Source: Carya illinoinensis (taxonomy: Eukaryota > Streptophyta > Magnoliopsida > Fagales > Juglandaceae). Taken from it: DNA of 64,000 bases. The position numbers and the translations under genes were made by a program. Where the stretch lies: the NCBI RefSeq assembly GCF_018687715.1, contig NC_056762.1, positions 14,676,364 to 14,740,363 on the forward strand. Direction: 5' to 3'. Positions 1 to 9,018 of the stretch are shown here, in pieces (position 1 is the first letter of the stretch; every line of letters starts with the position of its first letter). Below the pieces are notes generated by a model. It saw only the letters and a list, made by a program, of their open reading frames with translations. It ran no database searches and was not told where the DNA came from.

Positions 1-2218
1 CTGCATGGAGCTTTCTCAAGAAATTCTACATTGAAGACCTAGAGGTTAACAAATTTCTCTTCACTTTTCAATTAGCTTGAGACAAGCAAAGAATTCTAAA
101 TCAAGCTCCCTAGAACTTTAAGCGTCACCTTCTGATCCTCAAAGATTGGCTAGCCCGCAGGAGATAAGCCTTAACTTATCAGCTTTTTACATTCAAGTTC
201 ATGGTCTTACTCTTGATTATACAATTGTTTCGAATGCACAAAAATTTGGAGAAGCATTAGGAACCCTCTTGACATAGATGTTGATCCTATCTTTGGAATC
301 ACATGCAAAAAGTTTGTTAGAATTAAAGTTGAAATTGATATCAACAAACCCCTTAAACAACGGTTTTGGTTTCACAAGGACTATAACATCAATACCTGGG
401 TCTCTTTCAAATATGAGAGACTCAATGATTTTTGTTATGCATGTGGTAGATTGGGGCACTCTCATATTTTCTGTCAATTTCTAAAAGATATTCCCGATCC
501 ACCTCACTATGGTCCATGGCTTAGGATTGAATATCAAAATCATGGAATTGTATCCCCACCGCACCAAGGTCCAGTCAATTTCCCTTTTTCCATCCAATCA
601 GAAAAACTACCTGAAGAAAGAATTTTCCTAGAAAGCTCATGCTCTAATGCAATTATTGAGATAAAAGGCTTGAATAATTTGCCTTCCTCTGTAATTTTTC
701 AAGGCCGATGGCCTATTTCAGTGCAGAAAATCCAAGCATAGCAGATGGAATGGCTTTTGACACAAAATCAGATCCAAGTAATTTGTTTAATCAATCTGTT
801 AAAGGGAAAGGGATTATGGTTGAAGCTCCAAGGAAGCCCCCGCTTCTTATAGAAAGATTTTCACAGGTGGAGAAAAACCCAACATCTCTTCGAATTCCTA
901 CTAGGGTTTCATCTCCAAGGGAGCTCCTTACAAGTAGTGTACCACTTGGATTTCTTGTTATAAAAATTCAAGAAATTGAAACAAACCCCAGTAAAGAAAA
1001 ACATGAAGATATTCCAATACAAAAGGAAAGTTATACTTGGAAGAACCAATCGAGCAAACAGGATGATCACGGTGGTAATAATGGTCACGGCAGCAATCAC
1101 TACCAGAAGGGAACGAAACTTGCAAGCGACTCTTCCACCAGCCCGCTGTTCACTGTTCCGACTCAGTATACTATAGACCATAAATTCCCTTCAACAACCA
1201 ACCGGTCCACCATTACTCGCGAAATTATTTCATCCCCATCAAATAGCTTCACATTAGTCAACTCGTCGAATCAAGCCCACTCCTCTCTGACAGAACAACA
1301 AGTTCTCTACATCAATTTGATGGAATCGGCGCTAAAAAGTTTCACTTAGCCCTCTACCCTAAGTCCAGACGCATGGACTGATACCTGGAAGAAGCTTCAC
1401 CCTTCAGTCATGAATTTAAAAGCACAAAGTCCACAACGGGCCTTGCCCTTTATCTCACAAGCTTCAGCCCATGCAACTGTGTCTCCTTCAATAGGCCCAG
1501 CTCTACCTCAATCCTCTGTGGAGTCCTAGCTTGACCGATTCACCTAAGTGCCAAAAGACCACGCCAATTCCAATTTGGGCCAAAACATACAGGTGCTGTC
1601 CTTTTCCCAAGTTAACCCACTTATTTCTCCCATCTTCAATAACAATTGGGAACCCAATCCTCTTGAGTGGCCCAAGCTCATCATCAAAAGTGAGAAAGCA
1701 TCGAACCTGTGTCTAGAAAATCAGCATTGCGTCCCCAGCACTTTGAAAAGAAACAAGGCTTCGGCAAGTGAAGAAGAACAGATTAATCATGCAAAATGCT
1801 GAAGATTATCAAAGATCACAATATGGCACAAAATGAGGGAACAAATATCAGTAAGGAGGACAAAGGGCAGGTTTGGGGGTAGAGAATTCTCATCTCAAAC
1901 TCAAAATTCTCATCTTATCATTACAACTTTTTCAAATTCTCATACAAAATATAATAAACAATTCAACGTTTTCAAATCCCAAAACAATTATAATACTAAA
2001 AGATAATATTTTAAACTTTCATCTCAAACTCAAAATTTACATCTTTACTCCCAAACCTCCCCTTAGCTCAAATGCTTCTGTCAATGCAAGAAATCAGAGA
2101 GAAAAATGAATACACCAAAAATAAGCCGTATACTCGAGCTTCATCAAAGTTGGCATCATCTGAGACAAAAATATTTGAAGGAAAGAAGGGGCTTCTAGGC
2201 CCTCTCTAGACCCACGAA
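1..2218 (+). pseudogene. LINE ORF1 remnant (DUF4283-like, CCHC zinc knuckle)
   Basis: Nucleic-acid-binding ORF1 protein of a plant L1 LINE, presumably an RNA chaperone in the retrotransposition particle. Translation around 190-370 gives a DUF4283-type stretch (FYIQVHGLTLDY, then FVRIKVEIDINKPL). A perfect C-x2-C-x4-H-x4-C knuckle follows at 433-474 (CYACGRLGHSHIFC), then PPHYGPWLRI, typical of this family. The frame open to 741 shifts to one open at 708-1349, which is Ser/Pro/Lys-rich. Beyond 1350 the sequence still looks like the low-complexity ORF1 tail but is full of stops. It is 5'-truncated by the window edge and cut by a MITE at 1871. Domain names come from family knowledge; the knuckle is directly visible. 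Confidence 0.8.
1871..2057 (-). mobile_element. MITE of the GATGAGATGAG family, copy 1
   Basis: AT-rich unit bounded by GTTTGGGGGTAGAGA and the inverted TTTACTCCCAAAC. Inside are the signature strings seen, in reverse complement, at six other places in the window (TCTCATCTTATCATTACAAC, AAATATAATAAACAATTCAAC). It lies in the decayed 3' part of LINE ORF1, so it arrived after the LINE. Confidence 0.75.
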
Positions 2219-3081
2219 TAGGGCTGAACAAAAAACCCGAATACCTGATCCGACCCATTTTTCGAAGTTGGCCGATCCAAAAAGCCGGCCTGTTTGCTGT
2301 TAAATCGGAAACGAGTATTACCCGTTACCCGATTTAAGCATATTCTCTGTTTCTTTCTCTTTTACATTTCTGGGTTTTTCTTCTAGGTAGTCGATGTGCT
2401 CTCCTTTTCTCTGCTTTCATCGTATTTGGCAGCATCTGCGTTCCAGCCGAGTGTCGCGCACAAACCCAAAACCCATGAAAAATTCCATCAGAGGCTTGAA
2501 GGAGAGCTCTTGGCTGATAAATGAAGTGACGATGCTGCTTCACTGAACCAATCCCAGAGAACATTCGAGGAAGAAAATAAAAAAGTTAATCTTCCGATTC
2601 TAGCTCCTTCACTGAACCAATCCCAATGCAGCTAAAGGCCTCCTTAAATAAATTTTTTTATTTATTTAGATTAAGCCATAAAAGAGTAAAACTTATTAAG
2701 GAAACCGAAACTGAAAGCAAATGCTGAAAGAGTCAAGAAAATCTCTCTAGTTTCTTTTTTTCTTCATTTTATGAAAATTCTCGCCAACCAAACAGAGGAG
2801 CTGAGGTTTTTCTGGGGTTAAACGAATTGAGAGAGAGAGAGAGAGAGAGAGATGGAATAAATTACTTAACTTTCATACGAGCAAGGCGATCGGCAACAGA
2901 AGTGTCCTCCATCTTCGACTCTTTCATCCCGAAGGTGTAGCTTGAAAATGGATACGTGTCCACCACCGATGACGATGCTTCCAAGAAGAAGAGGAAGAAG
3001 GATTCGGGTAATCGGTTAACGGATAATTGACCAATTGGTATGAAGCATCTTCAGGTCAGGTCGGGTCGGTGAACTCCCCTA
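2219..3081. mobile_element. Non-autonomous hAT element (863 bp)
   Basis: Ends are TAGGGCTGAACA on the left and the inverted complement of TAGGGGAGTTCACC on the right. It is flanked by the 8-bp duplication CCCACGAA (2211-2218) / CCCATGAA (3082-3089), which differs by one transition. Length-8 duplications and TAGGG ends are typical of hAT elements. Subterminal GACCCG/CGGGTC-type motifs occur at both ends. A (GA)n tract lies at about 2829-2852. No transposase is seen. It lies between LINE ORF1 and ORF2. Confidence 0.85.
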
Positions 3082-3084
3082 CCC

Positions 3085-6000
3085 ATGAAGACACTGATCT
3101 GGAATTGTCAGGGATTGGCTCGTCCCAAGGCAATCAGAAGTATTATGGCCAATATTAGAAAGTATAATCTGGATATTATATTTTTGTCGGAAACCATGGT
3201 GCTAATATACGCACCCATAGTATAGTAACTAGTTTAGGTTTCCATCATTTTGTCAACTATCCTGCCTCAGGACAAAATGGAGGACTTTTGTTGATGTGGA
3301 GACCAGGTATAGATATTGAATCAGTGCATGTAAATATTAATGCTATCTCTATTTTGGTTTACTCTGATCCCTTTCACTATCCTTGGTTAGCTACTTATGT
3401 TTATGCTCTGACACACTGGTAGCAAAAAGCACAATTTTGGGACTCTTTGGACACCATTCACAACTCTTACCAGGGTCATTGGTTTTGCATAGGGGATTTT
3501 AATAACTTAGTAAATCAATCAGAAAATTTTGGGGGTGTCCAGTAACTTCCAGCTCAATAGGCGGATTGAAAAATTTGATGACTAAACATGGATTAGTAGA
3601 CATGGGGTTCTTGGGACCCACCTTTACTTGGACAAACAATCGACATGGAAAAGCTCTCATTAGAGAAAGACTTGATAGAGGAATAGCGAATGCAAAATGG
3701 AAATTACTATTCCCTAACGCTACTATCCAACATCTCGTCTCAGGGGCCTCAGACCATCATCCCCTATTATTTAATACAATGAGAGTACAAAAAAGAGCTT
3801 CCTCTTTCAAATTTGAAGAATTCTAGACTAAAGGATCACCTGGCGGTATAATCATCTAAGAAGCATGGGGAAGGCAGATTATTGGAAATCCCTCCTTCAT
3901 TCTATGTAGCAAAATTAAAGCCACAAAAGAAGTGCTCAAGCTTTGGAATAAAGTACATTTTGGGAGAATTCAAGAAAATATCTAGCAGTTAGAATCAGAA
4001 ATCACTCTTCTTCAAAGCTCTGAACCAAATCCCATAAGCCTTTAGAAATAAGGTCAATTGCAAATCCAACTTCAAGATCAATTGAAATACGAAGAAACAT
4101 TATGGCGCCAGAAGTCAAGAATCAATTGGCCAACAACATCGGATCTCAACACAAAATTCTATCATCTTTCAACAACAATCCGAAGAAGAAGCAATGGAAT
4201 CGACTCTATAAAGATTAGTCTAGTTAACTAGACAATGGATCAAGATGCTATTGAATTAACTTGTATAGATCATTTCATGTCCATCTATACCTCTACAAAG
4301 CCTACCATCCCTACTAAGCTTGGAAATTTATTTCAACTACAAATAACCGACTAGGAAAATGCCTGTCTAACGGCAGTGCCAAAGGAAGTTGAGATTTACG
4401 AGGCATTCAAACAAATCCCAAACTGCAAAACTCCAGGCCCAGATGGTATGACAACTCTCTTCTACAAGCATTACTGGAATATTATTAAAAAAGAAGTTCT
4501 TGCAGTATTTCAAAACTTCTTTAGAAGTGGAAAGCTTTTAAGACAAATAAACCATACAAATATTGCCCTGATACCAAAAGTGTCGAACCCGAGCTCACCA
4601 AAAAACTTCCAGCCAATAAGTTTGACCAATGTAATCTACAAAATCATCACAAAAATCCTTGCTAATCACTTGAAAAAAACTCTCCTAAGCATAATCTCTC
4701 CCTTTCAAACGACTTTCATTCTAGGCCGCAACATAAAGGAGAATTCTATTATTGCTCATGAGCTGTTTCACCATCTCAAAAAATCAAAAGGGAAGAAGGG
4801 TCAAATGGCAATCAAACTAGATATGGAAAAGGCTTTCGATTTTATAGAATGGGATTTCTTGTTTGCAATAATGAAAGCATTAGGCTATAACAATCAATTG
4901 ATCAATCTCATTAGAGAATGCATAACAACGGCTACCTTTTCGGTACTCATAAATGGCTTCCCTAAAGGGTTTTTCAAAGCAGAAAGGGGACTCAGACAAG
5001 GCAATCCCATTTCACCTTTCCTGTTTATTCTATGCACGGAGGTTCTATCAAGATTAATTGCTAGATCAGAGGCCATTGATATCATGAAAGGCGTCAAAAT
5101 GAAATGTCCACCAGTCTCACATCTTTTTTTTTTTTTTTTTTTTTTGAAAATGATCTTATCATTTTTGGGAAAGTTGAAGAAAATATAGCAAGGATCATAA
5201 ATGAAAATTTGGACAAATACCAGGAATGGTCAAGCCATAGAATCAATAAAGAAAAATCCTCAATCTACATTAGAGGCAATACTAATCAAGCAGTAAAGAG
5301 GGCTATCATTGAATATTTGAAGTACAAAGAAACAACTTCCAAAATGAAGTATCTCGGAATCCAAACCTCCTTCGGAAAATCCAAGAAAGAAAACTACAAG
5401 GAGCTGTTGGAAAAAATAAATACTAAGCTAGATGGATGGAGATCAAAACTACTTTCACATGCAAGAAGAATGATGCTAATTTGCACAGTAGCTAGTACCA
5501 TACCCACGTATCAAATGTCGACACATATTCTACCAAAATCTGTGTGTAAGTCAATTAACACTAGCTTTAAAAATTTCTAGTGGGGAACAAAGAAGGATCA
5601 AAAGGATAAGCTTTATTTAAAACCATGGAAGTCGATCTGTCAACCAAAAAATGAAGGCGGATTGGAATTGAGACTGATGGAAAATATGAATGTGGCACTA
5701 CTAGCTAAGATGGGATGGGAAATAAGCCAAGCAAGTACTAATATATGGCACTTGCTCCTTTCAAAAAAATATCTGAAGGCAAAACTCTTTCTAGCAGGGA
5801 ACTTGGCTAGACCCATGGATACCATCCATTGAAAAATTCAAACCAGTACCACTCAGTCATATTACAGAATTATCTCCATCACTCAAAGTATCAGATTTCA
5901 TCATCCAAGCATCTCATTCTTGGAACCTACCAAAGTTGAATAATTTCTTCCGTTACGAAAGCATTAAAGAAATTCTGAAGATACCGCTTCCTTGCACAAG

Positions 6001-7074
6001 ATTAAGAGAGGACTCCCGCATATGGGTCAAAAATCACAATGGGAAGTTCATGGTCAAAACAACCTATCATCTGGCAGCAAAAAGTGGCAATGATCTCCAA
6101 GTAAGCATCTCCAACATTGCTAATATTGCTTTCAAGAAGATTTGGAAATTGAATATTAATGATCGTCACAAACTCCTATGGAAAATTTGTTGGGATATAA
6201 TACCCACCAAAGGAAGACTAAAGAGCTTTTTACCATCCTTGCCCTCTTTCAATTGCCCTTTGTGCAACGAGCAAGAAGAAATGTTGTTTCATCTCTATAT
6301 TGAATGCCCAATTTCAAGAATATTATGGAGTCAAAGTAGGTGGCCTCTAAATCTCTCCTCCTTGGCAATTACTACAATTCAGGAGATAATCAATCCAAAA
6401 CAGAAGCTGGGACTAAACTCACAGGACTCTAATAATGGATTTTACTTGGCGGACGAGAAATGATATAGTCCACAATCAATTAGTCTTACCATTGCAGAAA
6501 GTAAAAGAACAACTGGATTTCTCCTATCAAGAGAATCTAAAGGCATGGGAAATGAAGGGTACTCACCAAATCATACTACCTTGGAAAAATCCTAATCCAA
6601 TCACATAAGCATTTCCTTCGATGCTGCATTAATTAGAACTTCTTCTTCATGGGCTTCAGTGATAAGTTGCGACTCAAAAGGGAAAGTAATAGAAATATGG
6701 GCAAAAGAAATTGGCACAACAATCCCAGTAGTAGCCAAAGCACTTGCAGCTAAGCTTGCTATTTATAGGACAAACCACATTCAGTTCTCGAATGTCACCC
6801 TCAAAGGTGACTCTCTCATTGTAATATCAACCATCCAAGGTGCATCCTCCTCACATTGGCAAATCTCTCACATCTTGGATGACACAACCCTTATCTTAAC
6901 TTCTCAGAAAGGATGATATTTAAAAAAAAAAACAATCGATCTCAAAATCAATTTACGCATTTTGTAGCACAATGGACAGTAACCAATGGGGTTATTGGTC
7001 ACATTCCCGTAGTTATTTTACCTTCTAGTATTGTTATTATTGACAATGGCAAAGACCTTCCAGTGATAACTTAA
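3085..7074 (+). pseudogene. LINE ORF2: endonuclease-RT-zf-RVT-RNase H, inactivated
   Basis: ORF2 polyprotein of a plant L1 element, which nicks target DNA and reverse-transcribes its RNA. The start MKTLIWNCQGLARP (ATG 3085) is the usual AP-endonuclease beginning. The endonuclease ends with FTWTNNRHGKALIRERLDRG and the catalytic SDH block near 3750. RT runs from 4376 and shows TPGPDGM, KLDMEKAFD (motif A, about 4824) and GLRQGNPISPFLF (motif B, about 4988). The FADD box is replaced by FEND next to a T-run at 5123-5145, with a frame change. The thumb follows to 5580, the zf-RVT region is at 5936-6463 (CPLCNEQEE...HLYIEC), and RNase H is at about 6606-7074 (SFDAA, KGDS). Stops occur at 3421, 3543 and 3824, among others. 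The conserved RNase H Glu is Lys (AKALAA for AEALAA). Confidence 0.9.
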
Positions 7075-7104
7075 TCTTATTATTTATATATGCAAGCTTG
7101 ATTT

Positions 7105-7150
7105 AAAATAAAATAAAATAAAATAATAATAATAATAATAACAACAACAA
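7105..7150 (+). repeat. LINE 3' A-rich simple-sequence tail
   Basis: A tract of (AAAAT)n, then (AAT)n, then (AAC)n follows the last ORF2-derived stop. This is the usual form of a decayed LINE 3' tail. It marks the right boundary of the LINE and directly abuts the gene fragment at 7151. Confidence 0.75.
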
Positions 7151-7195
7151 CCTTCATCATAACGGTACTTCACAAATCCAAAGCCTCGTCGCTCC
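7151..7195 (-). pseudogene. Exon fragment resembling an SR splicing factor RRM (SCL28/SC35-like)
   Basis: On the minus strand, a TATAG acceptor-like sequence is followed by codons for ERRGFGFVKYRYDEG. RGFGFVKYRY is the RNP1 block of plant SC35-like splicing factors, where GEPRGFGFVKYRY is usual. The exon-like match begins directly after the AG and ends where the LINE tail begins. Only about 14 residues match and the upstream intron-like sequence is unreadable as RRM, so this is a relic rather than a working exon. Chance similarity is possible. Confidence 0.35.
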
Positions 7196-7573
7196 CTATA
7201 CACACCCAAAAGAAATTTATTCAACCTCATCAAATTAACCGTATCAAGAACTTGGGCCACAAAATTCTTCACCAATTGGATATTTTATAAATAATCTAAA
7301 TTAAAAAAGATATCTATAAGAAGTCCACCCTGGTGATGACTGGCTCACGGTGTGTATATTAAAAAAAAAGGGCACGAAGACCAAAGTCTCTACACAACAT
7401 TAATAAAAAGTTCAAAGAGACGACTCATGAAAAAAATGGACGTTCTCAATGATCCTGTGATATATGTGTCAACTATTTTGTATTCAACATATTACTGACT
7501 GATGTTCATGCAGAAATTAAATACATGTTGATAAGCAGCAGCTCTTATATGTTAAATGAAGTGATGAGGACAT

Positions 7574-7642
7574 GCAGTGCATTAAACGGCATCCTAGCAG
7601 TACATTAAACGGCATCCTAGCAGTGCATCAAACGTTGCCGTC
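7574..7642 (+). promoter_or_regulatory. Three tandem 23-bp repeats in Copia U3, upstream of the TATA box
   Basis: Units start GCAGTGCATTAAACGGCATC (7574), GCAGTACATTAAACGGCATC (7597) and a diverged GCAGTGCATCAAACGTTGCC (7620), directly head-to-tail and about 55 bp before the TATA box. Short tandem U3 boxes act as enhancers in related plant Copia elements such as Tnt1. That role is inferred here. The same array is present in the 3' LTR. Confidence 0.6.
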
Positions 7643-7695
7643 TCAATTAAAGGATGGGAATGAAAGAGAGCCGTCCGATTAATCTGTGCTTCATG

Positions 7696-7705
7696 TATAT
7701 ATAAG
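7696..7705 (+). promoter_or_regulatory. Copia LTR TATA box
   Basis: TATATATAAG lies in the middle of the LTR, upstream of an AATAAA at 7888. This is the expected U3-R spacing for a retrotransposon promoter. The 3' LTR copy reads TATATATGAG. Confidence 0.6.
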
Positions 7706-8208
7706 TGCTTATTCGTTTTAGGGTTGATTCATTCTGTACTGTGGCCGTCAGAGAGATTGGGAGTGAATCCGTGAGGTAGAGAGAACTAGGGTTTGTTGAG
7801 GGAAAAGGAAAGCCAAATCTTGTGGCTTCTCTTGGCTCGATATTAGTTCAATCCTGTACAATGGCACATTGGCTTTGTAGATTCATCAATAAAATGATCT
7901 CTGAGGCTGTTCCTGCCATGGATGTAGGCCATTAGGGTCGAACCACGTAATCCCTGTTTGTATCTTCTGTTTTCTTATTCCTTGCATACTTCTTGTTGTT
8001 TTACAGATTTATTTTGCCTATCTTGTTATCATTATCTTATCATATTGTAATTCTCAATTGAGTTTCGGTTTTGATCATTATCTTATCATATTGAGATTCT
8101 TGATTTAGTTTCTATTTTGAATCTATCTTATCATATTGAAATTCTTGATTGGGTTTCTGTGTTGGGATCCTTGAGTTCAATAAGTATTCGGGTTTAAAAC
8201 ATAACAAG

Positions 8209-8221
8209 TGGTATCACGAGC
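8209..8221 (+). other. Primer-binding site (initiator tRNA-Met type)
   Basis: TGGTATCACGAGC lies two bases after the 5' LTR. It matches the plant Copia primer site TGGTATCAGAGC, complementary to the initiator tRNA-Met 3' end, with one extra C. Confidence 0.85.
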
Positions 8222-8230
8222 TTAGGTTCT

Positions 8231-9018
8231 ATGGGGACCACGAAATTTGATGTTTAGAAATTTACTGGGGAAAACAACTTTGGGTTGTGGAGAATTAAGA
8301 TGAGGGCTCTATTAGTCCAGCAGGGCTTGCAGGATGCCCTCACCTTTAATAAAAAGGCCTATTCCTCGAAAAAGGAAGGAAAAATGGAGGTCTAGAGGGA
8401 CATTCTCCAAAAGGCCCACAGTGCTTTGATTCTTTCTTTAGGAGATAAGGTTTTGAGGGAAGTAGCTAGTGAAGAAACTGCTGCTGGTATCTGTTTAAAG
8501 CTTGAACATCTCTATATGACAAAATCCCTGGCTAACAGATTATATAAGAAGACTAGGCTATATACTCTTAAGATGTCTTCTGGAACTTTGATAGGAGAAC
8601 ATCTGGACACCTTTAATAAGATTATATTAGACCTAGCTAATATAGACATTAAGGTGGAGGATGAGGATCAAGCAATCCTCTTTTTGAGTTCTTTGGACTC
8701 CCCATACTAGAACCTTAAGGAGACCATGATGTATGGTAGAGATGCAATATCTCTAGATGAAGTGCAATCTGTACTTCACGCTAGGGAATTACAAAATCAA
8801 GAAAATACCAAACAAGAACATGGTGAGGGCTTGTCTGTTAGGGGAAGACCAGAAAAGAGAGGCAAGAAGGCAAAACTGATAACAAGAAAAATAGGTCCAA
8901 GTCTAAAGGAAAACAGTTAAAATGTTTTCTGTGTCACAAAGAAGGACATTTCAAGAGAGATTGTCCTGATAGGAAAACTAAGATAGGAAACAAGAACAAA
9001 GAGAATGGGGATGTAGCA
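8231..9018 (+). pseudogene. Copia gag (UBN2-type capsid and zinc knuckle), three stops and a frameshift
   Basis: Capsid-nucleocapsid of the Copia element. The frame from ATG 8231 reads a Copia gag start (KFTGENNFGLWRIKMRALL) but has in-frame TAG codons at about 8255, 8393 and 8708. The open stretch 8426-8710 carries the typical LYMTKSLANRLYLKK-like helix (here YMTKSLANRLYKKTRLYTLK) and a LASLDSPY-type end. After 8726 comes the basic linker. A single-base loss near 8870-8880 shifts the frame, after which the nucleocapsid knuckle is intact at 8923-8964 (CFLCHKEGHFKRDC, C-x2-C-x4-H-x4-C). It is nonfunctional because translation would stop after eight codons. Confidence 0.85.

Larger units (their letters stand above)
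1..7138 (+). mobile_element. Degenerate plant L1-type LINE (5' end outside window)
   Basis: Non-LTR retrotransposon in plus orientation. It shows the plant L1 order: ORF1 with a DUF4283-like stretch and CCHC zinc knuckle, then ORF2 with endonuclease, reverse transcriptase, zf-RVT and RNase H, then an A-rich simple-sequence tail. The element enters from the left edge, so its 5' end and target duplication cannot be seen. It is interrupted by a MITE (1871-2057) and a hAT element (2219-3081). Stops and frameshifts in every domain make it inactive. Confidence 0.9.
7456..8206 (+). repeat. Copia 5' LTR
   Basis: A 751-bp LTR starting TGTGATATATG and ending TTAAAACATAACA. It contains a TATA box (TATATATAAG, 7696-7705), an AATAAA signal (7888-7893), three tandem 23-bp units (7574-7642), and about three 50-60 bp repeats built on TTATCTTATCATATTG near 8030-8165. 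The 3' partner is at 14828-15586. Confidence 0.95.
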
